Assembly (NCBI RefSeq): GCF_000017545.1
Contig: NC_009718.1
Span: 496,001-560,000 of the forward strand
Direction: 5' to 3'
From: Fervidobacterium nodosum Rt17-B1
GTDB lineage: Bacteria > Thermotogota > Thermotogae > Thermotogales > Fervidobacteriaceae
DNA: 64,000 nucleotides
Shown here piece by piece: positions 37,825-45,678 of this stretch (within the stretch, counting starts at the first letter, position 1; every line of letters starts with the position of its first letter). The notes beneath the pieces are model-generated. The model searched no databases, was not told the origin of the DNA, and saw nothing but the letters and a program-made list of their open reading frames with translations. The position numbers were made by a program, and so were the translations under genes.

Positions 37825-39349
37825 ATGGATAAGAAAGAAGCCTTGGAACATCTAAGAAACAAATTTGGATTTAATAATTTTAAGGAAAATCAATGGGAGA
37901 TAATTCAAAGGATACTAAATGGTGAAAAGATATTACTAATAGCAAGAACAGGCTTCGGAAAATCTTTATGTTATCAATTCCCTGCAACAGTATTTGATGG
38001 TATCACATTAGTGTTCTCTCCACTAATAGCGCTCATGAGAGATCAAGTAAAGTTCTTAAGGAAAAAAGGTATACCCGCAGCAAGTATAAACAGCAATCAT
38101 TCAGATGATAATGAAGAAAATAGGAAAATAAATAAGAAAATATTAGAAGACGCTGTCAATGGAAAATACAAAATACTGTACATAGCCCCAGAAAGAATTG
38201 ACAATGAAACATGGAAAAAATACTTACCCAACTTGAAAATATCATTCGTCGTAGTTGACGAAGCACATTGCATATCTGTATGGGGTCATGACTTCAGACC
38301 AGATTATAGAAAAATTAGAGAAATAATAAGAGCTGTGCCAAAAAGCATACCTGTATTAGCTGTAACAGCAACAGCCGACGATTTCATCGCAGAAGATATT
38401 AAAGAACAGATGCAATCGTATATTGGAGAAGATATAGAAATAGTGAGAAATGATCTATTTAGAGAAAATTTAAGAATTAGAGTTATAGAAGTAAATGGTG
38501 AAGAAGAAAAACTAGCTTTTTTACTGCGATACCTTAAAGAAAATAACAACGGTAGTGGAATTGTTTACACCGCTTCAAGAGGAAGAGCGGAAAAATACTC
38601 TAGATGGTTAAGATTCAACAACATTAACGCTATATATTACCATTCAGAAATTAAAAGTAAAGATAGAAAAACCATAGAGAAAGAATTTTTCGAAAACAAA
38701 TATAAATGTGTAGTCGCGACAAACGCTTTAGGAATGGGAATAGACAAAAAAGACATAAGATTCATCATTCATACAGAATTTCCTGGATCCTTGATACACT
38801 ATTACCAAGAAATAGGAAGGGCAGGTAGAGATAATAAACCATCTGATATAATATTGTTGTACGATGAAAAAGATATAGAAATACAAGAATACTTTATTGA
38901 TCAAAGCAAACCAGAAAGATATAAATATGAATTAGTTTTAATTTCTTTGAAAAGAAAGAGAGCCACTTTCGATGAATTAGTGAATGAAACCAAATTGCGC
39001 AAAAGAGAAGTTAATAACATATTAGTAGATTTGCAAGACCAAAGAGCTATATTTAAAAACAATTTAGATGGAAAAACATACTACGAATACAATCCAAACT
39101 TTAAAGAAATCAACTATGCCAAAATCGAGGAGATAAAGAGATATAAATTAAAAAAAATTGTACGATTTTAAAGATTTTGTTTATAGCAGAAAATGTAGAA
39201 TGAATTATCTCTGCAACTATTTAGGTAACCATACTACAAGAAAATGCGGCGCCTGTGATAATGATACCAATAGATTTATAAGCGCGAATATATCACAGCA
39301 AGAAAGACAACTGTTAAAAAAGTTCTACTCTATTATTCACAGATCGTAG
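37825..39349 (+). CDS. recQ: RecQ-like helicase, frameshifted at an A8 run
   Basis: Superfamily 2 3'-5' DNA helicase. From ATG 37825 (GGATGGTG upstream) it has the F-x-x-NQW motif 0, Walker A ARTGFGKSLCYQ, DEAH box VVDEAHCIS, TATAD and the RAGRDN motif VI. The first frame stops at 39166-39168 after LKKIVRF. The neighbouring frame from about 39155 continues with KDFVYSRKCRMNYLCNYL and CGACDN, the RecQ zinc-binding domain. Removing one A from the eight-A run at 39150-39157 joins them. The HRDC domain is missing. It sits 61 bases before the DprA-like gene. Confidence 0.85.
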
Positions 39350-39409
39350 ATATGATTATTAATATTTATCTTAAAAAACTAAAAAATTCGAATCAAAGGG
39401 GACTAAAAT

Positions 39410-40534
39410 ATGAATAACGAAGCTACCTGTGTATTATCTTTAATCCGAACTAATCTAACAAAAGAAAAAATAAATAAAATCATAAACTTTGCTTCTGAAA
39501 ACAATATAAGTATAAGCAAAGTACTAAAATTTGATGAAAGTAAATTTCAGGAATTATTTTCATTCTCAAAAGAAGATATACAAGAAGTATTAAAAGCAAA
39601 GGACAATCTTGGAAATTCAAGCTTTCTCTTGGAAGACATAACTTCTAAAGGAATTTATTTAATCACCGTACTAGATGAAGAGTATCCCAAAAAGCTAAAA
39701 GAAAATCTAAGTATAGACGAACTTCCTCCCATGCTATTTTGTAAGGGCAACACGGATTTACTAAATGAAAAGCACATATCCATCGTTGGAAGTAAAAACG
39801 CAAATGAAATATCCATCGAATTCGCCAAAAATATAACAAAAAAGGCCGCAAAAAACGGTCAAGTAGTAGTGAGTGGATATGAAAAAACTATTGATAAAGC
39901 AATTATAGAAAGCACAATAAACAATGGTGGCAGAGCTATCATACTCCTATCCCAAGGAATACTCTTATTCCAAATTCCAAACGAATACTACGAATACTAC
40001 ACAGATGGAAACATACTAATATTAAGCATATACACACCAAATTCCAAATGGGATAATAATAAAACAATAGAAACTGAAAAAATCAAATTCGCCTTCGGAG
40101 ATGAAATATACATCGCAGACATAAAACACGAAGACGAAATTTGGAACAGCACAGTAGCTATAAAAAATAAAACAGAAAACATTTTTGTTAGACAGCCAGA
40201 AGACACAGAAGATACCGCAAACCTAGAATTGATAAACAAAGGATTAAAGGCTGTAAACATAATTGGCGAAATACTAGAAAAAGAAAAAAGCATTGAAGAA
40301 CATATAATAGACATACTAAGAGATAGAAAATTGAAAGCTTCCCAAATAAGAGAAGAGCTAAAAAAGAAAGGAATAGAAATCTCTTCCCAAAAACTTACAC
40401 ACCTGATAAAAAGTATTCCAAATATTGAGACAGAAAAAGATAGTGCTGGTAATAGATACTATCTAAAAGACTCTCCTGAACAATCCCAAATATCTTACGA
40501 AAACCTTCCTTTGTTCAGAGAGGTGGAAAAATAA
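39410..40534 (+). CDS. DprA/SLOG-like protein with C-terminal winged helix
   Basis: A 374-residue relative of the DNA-processing protein DprA. A helical N terminus is followed by the Rossmann-like SLOG core: YPKKLKENL, PPMLFCKGNTDLL, ISIVGSKNAN, VVVSGYEKTIDKAIIE and GGRAIILLSQGI. The DprA RxGSR-type glycine site is changed to VGSKN. A C-terminal winged helix (about 300-360) resembles DprA DML1. Ordinary DprA loads RecA on single-stranded DNA; a version next to recQ in a defence island is more likely an immunity component. The last 132 codons are duplicated at 51,367. Confidence 0.8.
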   Translation: MNNEATCVLSLIRTNLTKEKINKIINFASENNISISKVLKFDESKFQELFSFSKEDIQEVLKAKDNLGNSSFLLEDITSKGIYLITVLDEEYPKKLKENLSIDELPPMLFCKGNTDLLNEKHISIVGSKNANEISIEFAKNITKKAAKNGQVVVSGYEKTIDKAIIESTINNGGRAIILLSQGILLFQIPNEYYEYYTDGNILILSIYTPNSKWDNNKTIETEKIKFAFGDEIYIADIKHEDEIWNSTVAIKNKTENIFVRQPEDTEDTANLELINKGLKAVNIIGEILEKEKSIEEHIIDILRDRKLKASQIREELKKKGIEISSQKLTHLIKSIPNIETEKDSAGNRYYLKDSPEQSQISYENLPLFREVEK

Positions 40535-40566
40535 AATTTCTGTTTTGAAAATGCTCAATTACTTAT
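40139..40566 (+). repeat. 428-bp direct repeat, left copy
   Basis: Identical to 51367-51794 except for four substitutions, all within the last 45 or so bases. It begins inside the DprA-like gene and ends 32 bases after its stop. The two copies bracket 10.8 kb that contain the six-gene cassette. Confidence 0.97.
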
Positions 40567-40942
40567 TCCTTTTCGAACGTATAAAGCTTCATTCATTCTT
40601 TTATTTACTCATCTCCTTCATATAAACCAAAGGTAACAATTTGAATCACTCTCCAATAAAATTTGGTTCATTTGGCTTATAAATAAAGCCTACCTATTTC
40701 TCATTACCTACATTTGAACCATTTATGACCCCATCACTCCAGGTTTGATAATTTCAGAAATATTCTGATGAACATTATTCCTTGATTTCTAAATACTTTG
40801 AATAACAAAATTCTTGAAAGCTGTAAAATAGATTGATTATTGTCCTTTTAATTTATTGTAATAAAATAGAAATAATGTGCTATAATTATGTTTAGTGGGG
40901 GAAATTAGATTGTAGTAAAGATAAAAAGGGGAAATATCGAAT
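40567..40942. other. Intergenic stretch ahead of the defence cassette
   Basis: About 375 bases without an intact gene. Apart from the promoter at its right end, I see only A+T-rich sequence and short broken frames on the minus strand, none long enough to identify. It is not repeated beside the second direct-repeat copy. Confidence 0.5.
40878..40886 (+). promoter_or_regulatory. Extended -10 promoter of the defence cassette
   Basis: TGCTATAAT (TGnTATAAT) ends at 40886, 56 bases before the first gene. A TTGTAA at 40856-40861 is a weak -35 at a 19-base spacing. The AAAAAGGGG site precedes ATG 40943. All six genes that follow are on the same strand with short gaps or overlaps, so this may drive the whole operon. 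Confidence 0.6.
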
Positions 40943-43033
40943 ATGAGCTTTAAAGAGTTATATTTGAAAAGAACATATTCGTCGGAAGTTGATGATATTT
41001 TAAATGACTTTTACATTCCTGTCTTAAAAAAATCCGTTAATTACTTTCGAATTTCCGGATTTTTTACTTCTGAGTCCCTAGCTATTGCTGCAAGAGGTAT
41101 TTTAGGATTAATAAAGAATGAAGGTCAGATGAAGTTAATCGCTTCACCAAAATTAACGTCAGAAGACGTAAAAACAATTATAACTGCCAAAGAAGAACCT
41201 TATAAGTACATTAGCCATATCCTCGACAAAAGTACCGAGACTTTAGAAGATGAATTCACTAAAGACCATCTATTCGCATTAGGATGGATGATAGCAAATA
41301 ACAAACTTGATATTAAAATTGCTATTATCTACAAACCTGAAGGAACTATAATGAGCTTTGATGAAATTGCATCTTCCGGTCTATTCCATCAAAAAATAGG
41401 TATATTCATAGATAATGACGGAAATATTATGTCTTTCAGTGGTTCAGTAAATGAAACACTCTCAGGATGGCAGAAGAATATAGAAGAGTTTAAAGTATTT
41501 AGAAGTTGGGTTGAAGTTGAAAAAGAGTACGCTTTAGAAGATTTAAAGAAATTTGAAAAATATTGGAATAATGAAGCCACTAATTTGGAAGTAATTGATA
41601 TCCCCCAAGCAATTAGAGAAAAATTAATACAAATTGTTCCAAAAGATTTCGACATTAATTCACTTGAAAAATGGTATAAAAACTCAGATAATAAAACTAA
41701 AAAAATACAGCTTTTTAAACACCAAATTGACGCAATTGATAGTTGGGGATCTAATAACTACAGAGGCATTATATCAATGGCAACAGGGACTGGCAAAACT
41801 TACACTGCTATCGGAGCCATTGATAGAGTTATCAGAGAAAATGAAAAAAACTTTATTGTTATATCAGTCCCATATTCACACCTAATCGAACAATGGTATA
41901 AATCCATAAGAACCTACGGTTTAAACATAAATTTTGTAGTAAAATGCTTTTCGGAGAATAATAGATGGTATAGTGACCTTAAAAGATATGTGCGAAAACT
42001 TTTGCTGGGACAAATTAAAAACTTACTAGTTATTTCCACTCATGATACGTTAGTAAGCGACAAAATGAACGAAATCATATTAGATTTAAAACCAGACATT
42101 CAAACATTGATAGTAGCCGATGAAGTACACAGCATTGGATCTCTAAAAAGACGCGAAAATCTCTCAAAGATCTTTGATTACAGACTAGGTTTAAGTGCCA
42201 CTCCGAAGAGAATGTACGATGAATTCGGCAATATTTTCTTGAAAGAATACTTTGGAGAAATTGTTTACGAATTTTCTCTTTGTGATGCTATATATAGTAT
42301 TAACCCTTTAACTTACACATCTTTCCTAAATCCCTATTACTATTACCCCTATTTATGTTTACTAACTAACGAAGAGACAAAAAGATATAACGAACTTACT
42401 AATAAGATATTAAAATTGCTGGGAAATTCTTTCGACAATATTTTTGAAGAAATTGAGAAAAATGAAGAAATCAAAACACTTCTTATAAGAAGGAGCAAGA
42501 TTATAAAATCTGCGAGAAACAAATTAAAAGTACTAGAAAAAATAATTCAGGATATTGAAAGCAAACATGGAGAAGTTAGTAACACAATCATCTTTACAGA
42601 TGATAAATTAATAAACCAAACATTAGAAATCTTAAAATCAAAAAAGATATACGCCGTAAAATTTACACAAGAATTGTCAAATAAAGAAAGAATTGAAATA
42701 TTAAAAGATTTTGGAGAAGGATATATTCAAGCACTTGTTGCAATGAAAATACTCGATGAAGGTGTAGATGTTCCTGAATCAAAAATAGCAGTCATAATGT
42801 CAAGTAGCACAAATCCAAGGGAATTTATTCAAAGAATTGGTAGGGTCTTAAGGATTTCAGATAATAAAGGATATTCCTACGTTTACGATATTATAACAAA
42901 ACCAGCATATGTTGAAGATTCAATATTAAATTTAGAGAGCAATTTATTTAGAGCAGAAAGAGAAAGAGTAAAGATCATTGCAAAGTGTGCTTTAAACTAT
43001 AAAGAAGTAATGGATGAAATAAATAAATTATAA
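40943..43033 (+). CDS. PLD-like nuclease fused to a DEAD/DEAH helicase
   Basis: A 696-residue fusion. Residues about 10-215 form a phospholipase D-like domain with one HxK site (H149, K151) followed by SFSGSVNET (S164-T172), the arrangement of HKD-family nucleases. Residues about 255-690 are an SF2 helicase with Walker A MATGTGKT (279-286), VADEVHS (DEVH box), GLSATPKR, KILDEGVDVP and RIGRVLR. One HKD motif implies that it acts as a dimer. It probably moves along or unwinds DNA and cuts or nicks it. It is the first gene of the cassette. Confidence 0.88.
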   Translation: MSFKELYLKRTYSSEVDDILNDFYIPVLKKSVNYFRISGFFTSESLAIAARGILGLIKNEGQMKLIASPKLTSEDVKTIITAKEEPYKYISHILDKSTETLEDEFTKDHLFALGWMIANNKLDIKIAIIYKPEGTIMSFDEIASSGLFHQKIGIFIDNDGNIMSFSGSVNETLSGWQKNIEEFKVFRSWVEVEKEYALEDLKKFEKYWNNEATNLEVIDIPQAIREKLIQIVPKDFDINSLEKWYKNSDNKTKKIQLFKHQIDAIDSWGSNNYRGIISMATGTGKTYTAIGAIDRVIRENEKNFIVISVPYSHLIEQWYKSIRTYGLNINFVVKCFSENNRWYSDLKRYVRKLLLGQIKNLLVISTHDTLVSDKMNEIILDLKPDIQTLIVADEVHSIGSLKRRENLSKIFDYRLGLSATPKRMYDEFGNIFLKEYFGEIVYEFSLCDAIYSINPLTYTSFLNPYYYYPYLCLLTNEETKRYNELTNKILKLLGNSFDNIFEEIEKNEEIKTLLIRRSKIIKSARNKLKVLEKIIQDIESKHGEVSNTIIFTDDKLINQTLEILKSKKIYAVKFTQELSNKERIEILKDFGEGYIQALVAMKILDEGVDVPESKIAVIMSSSTNPREFIQRIGRVLRISDNKGYSYVYDIITKPAYVEDSILNLESNLFRAERERVKIIAKCALNYKEVMDEINKL

Positions 43034-43053
43034 AAAAGAAAGAGGTGGTAAAA

Positions 43054-43251
43054 ATGCTCAAATACTCAACTAGCAAGCTATATGATAGTTTGGAAAAAGA
43101 AACTATATCAGAATTTGGTGAAGAAGGAAAAGATGTTTTCTTACTAATTTGGGAAATCTTTTCCGAATATATGAACATTTCTGGAAACGAAGAAAATAAA
43201 TTCATAGACAAATCAATAAACCTCATAGACAACTTTTTCGAAAATAAATAA
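43054..43251 (+). CDS. 65-residue acidic helical protein, unknown
   Basis: Not recognised. ATG 43054 follows AGAGGTGG. The product is helical and acidic, with no cysteines, signal peptide or membrane segment, and ends in KSINLIDNFFENK. It fills the short space between the PLD-helicase and the DndD-like ATPase with good ribosome binding sites on both sides, so it is likely a real subunit or adaptor. Its size is close to that of small accessory proteins such as DndE, but no sequence likeness can be shown. Confidence 0.6.
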   Translation: MLKYSTSKLYDSLEKETISEFGEEGKDVFLLIWEIFSEYMNISGNEENKFIDKSINLIDNFFENK

Positions 43252-43289
43252 AAATACTCATACTACCAACTAAAAAGGTGGTGATAATT

Positions 43290-45218
43290 TTGAGGCTGGA
43301 AAAAATTAAATTGTACAATTTCAAACAATACAGAGACTTTGAAATCGATTTTTCAAAATTTCCCCAGGATAATAAAGACTTCCACGTTATTGTTGCCAAA
43401 ATGGGAGTTGGTAAAAGCAACTTACTTGAAGCTATAAATTGGTGTTTGTACGGAAAAGAACTTTTTGGAAATATAGCCAAACCAACCGATCCCAACGTCT
43501 TAAGCAACAGTTGCTTGGACAAAGATGGAACACATACCGTAAGAGTGGTTTTAAACTTAAAAGATACAGATAAAAACGAATACTTTATAAATCGATATTC
43601 TAAATTTAAAGTTAGTGATAGAAAAGCTACTTCATTAAATGAGGTTTATTTAATATTTGGCAAAAACAACGAACTTGTGAGAAAAGAATTAGATGCAAAA
43701 AAGGAAGTCGAAATTTTAATGCCTGAAGACCTTAGGGATCATTTTTTCTTTAATGGTGAAAGATTGGACAACTATTTCGATAACGTACAGAGTGAAAAAA
43801 TTACGAAAGTAATTAAGAAAATGTCAGGACTTGATACTTTAGAAAACTTCAAGGAATTCCTTGAAAAAGTTGAGAACAGATACATAAAAATGATCAGAGT
43901 AAATGAAAAAAGTGAAACTCAAAAAGAAGAATTAGAGAAAAACCTAAACAGAATAAAAGTAGAAAAGAAGGAATCAGAAAAATTACTTGAAAAAACTCGA
44001 GGAGATCTTGAAGCAACAAAAAAAGAATTACAAGACGTAGATTTACAACTAGAAAAACTGAAAGAATATGAAAACATAAAAAAACAAATAGAACTTTTAC
44101 AAAAAAGGTTAAACGATCTAAATAGTACAAGAAAAAATATTCTAAAAGAAAAAGTTCAAACTGTTTTAGAATTATCAACATTGATGTTCGGTTGGTTGGC
44201 AGTAGAAAAAGTTTACCAAGAAAATTTTGAAATCGACTTTAATTACAACTATTTACCTTCAAATGTAATAGAAAACGCTCTAAGTGAAAATAAATGCCCA
44301 GTTTGTGGAAAAGAATTAGATGAATTACACAGAAACCATTTAAAGTATTTTTCTTCGAATAAAGAATTCGTCATTACTAAGAAAGAATATATGGAATTAA
44401 TAAAAAGTATAAAAGATTTGGAAATTAAAAGAAGAAACTTAAATAATCAATTGAGTGACACACTGCCTAAAATTGAAGAAACCGAGCAGGAACTATACAC
44501 TGCCGAAGCCAATATATCTCAGACCGCTTCCGAAGAATTAGGCAAATTATACCGCAGAAGAAATGAACTTGAAAGTCAAATACAACAACTTAATCAAAGA
44601 ATAGGACAATTAGACAGTAAAATTGAAATACTATCAGAAAAAGAAAAAGAGACAGAAATGAAAATTTCTGAGCTCGCAATTCAGGACTCTTCAAACATCA
44701 ATAAAAAAATAGACTTTGTTAGGAAGATAGAACAAATAATAATAAAAACTATGCTCAACAGAAAAAAAGAAATAAGAGACGAAATCACTAGCTACGTGGA
44801 AGAATATTTGAGTAAATTAATGTGGAAAAGAGATCTAATAAAAAAAGTGGAAATCACAGAAAGTTTTTCATTGAATATCTTTGACAGTTATGAAAACATG
44901 ATTTTAAACCGTCTATCAGGTGGTGAAAGATCAGTATTGACGTTATCATTTGCCCTTGCAATGCATAAAGCTGCAGGTGTAAATGCTCCAATAATTATAG
45001 ACAGACCTTTAGCTAATATTTCAGGAGATACATATGACAAATTAATAGAAATGTTTGCAAAAATATCGGAAGAAAAACAGATAATAATAATGCTAACAGA
45101 TAAAGAATACCAACAATCTGCAGAATTGTTGAACAGTCTTGCTAGTACAATACATATTTTAGAAATGAATGAAACCTCAGAAGTAATAATCTCTGATAGA
45201 ATTGCAAAGGGAGAGTGA
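43290..45218 (+). CDS. DndD-like SMC/Rad50-type ATPase with zinc hook
   Basis: TTG 43290 behind AAAGGTGG gives 642 residues starting MRLEKIKLYNFKQY, the usual opening of DndD and SbcC-like ATPases. The Walker A loop is AKMGVGKSNLLEAINW, with Ala for the first Gly. Two coiled-coil arms flank a zinc-hook CPVCGKEL near residue 330. The signature LSGGERSVLTLSFA and the Walker B IIIDRPLANISG end the head domain. Family members sense or hold DNA ends and supply ATP energy. No dndA, dndC or dndE is present, so DNA phosphorothioation is not indicated. Confidence 0.85.
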   Translation: MRLEKIKLYNFKQYRDFEIDFSKFPQDNKDFHVIVAKMGVGKSNLLEAINWCLYGKELFGNIAKPTDPNVLSNSCLDKDGTHTVRVVLNLKDTDKNEYFINRYSKFKVSDRKATSLNEVYLIFGKNNELVRKELDAKKEVEILMPEDLRDHFFFNGERLDNYFDNVQSEKITKVIKKMSGLDTLENFKEFLEKVENRYIKMIRVNEKSETQKEELEKNLNRIKVEKKESEKLLEKTRGDLEATKKELQDVDLQLEKLKEYENIKKQIELLQKRLNDLNSTRKNILKEKVQTVLELSTLMFGWLAVEKVYQENFEIDFNYNYLPSNVIENALSENKCPVCGKELDELHRNHLKYFSSNKEFVITKKEYMELIKSIKDLEIKRRNLNNQLSDTLPKIEETEQELYTAEANISQTASEELGKLYRRRNELESQIQQLNQRIGQLDSKIEILSEKEKETEMKISELAIQDSSNINKKIDFVRKIEQIIIKTMLNRKKEIRDEITSYVEEYLSKLMWKRDLIKKVEITESFSLNIFDSYENMILNRLSGGERSVLTLSFALAMHKAAGVNAPIIIDRPLANISGDTYDKLIEMFAKISEEKQIIIMLTDKEYQQSAELLNSLASTIHILEMNETSEVIISDRIAKGE

Positions 45219-45222
45219 TTTG

Positions 45223-45678
45223 ATGGATTCTAGCACCTTAATCTTAAGAATTAACGAAGAGTATAATAGCATGTTAGATGAAATGACCGATAAAATAAGA
45301 CAAATAGCAAACGTAACAAAAGCAAAAATGTACTTCTTGGCAGGTGCATACGGATATTATTTAAATGAAAGAGAGAAATTGCAATCTAACAATAAAGACG
45401 TTCTTCGTGTAGAATATATAGAGAAACCTGACTACAAAATTCAAGAGACAATTTTAAATAGCATTTATCACAGTCAAAAGGACAAGCTAGATGAAGAAAT
45501 AAATAAATATAAACTATTTGAAGAATACGCCAACGCTGGTGTTAAAAGGTTATATAAAATCTTCAAAGAATCCGAAAATATAGAAGATTTTATCGAAACT
45601 ATCGAGATAAAAATTGATGAAATAATAAAAAAACTAGGTTTTTCAATAAAGGAGGAAGCAGAAAATGAACAGGTATGA
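45223..45678 (+). CDS. 151-residue helical protein, unknown
   Basis: Not recognised. ATG 45223 lies four bases after the ATPase stop, and the 3' end overlaps the methyltransferase gene by 14 bases, so it is translationally coupled on both sides. The sequence is strongly helical and charged. An N-terminal helix (NEEYNSMLDEMTDKIRQIAN) precedes a central FLAGAYGYYL segment and an acidic, lysine-rich C terminus. No catalytic motif is seen. It is probably a structural partner of the ATPase or of the Mod/Res pair. Confidence 0.65.
   Translation: MDSSTLILRINEEYNSMLDEMTDKIRQIANVTKAKMYFLAGAYGYYLNEREKLQSNNKDVLRVEYIEKPDYKIQETILNSIYHSQKDKLDEEINKYKLFEEYANAGVKRLYKIFKESENIEDFIETIEIKIDEIIKKLGFSIKEEAENEQV

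Noticed and set aside
43278-45218. Dnd phosphorothioation system
   Set aside because: Only a DndD-like ATPase is present; cysteine desulfurase, DndC and DndE homologues are missing.
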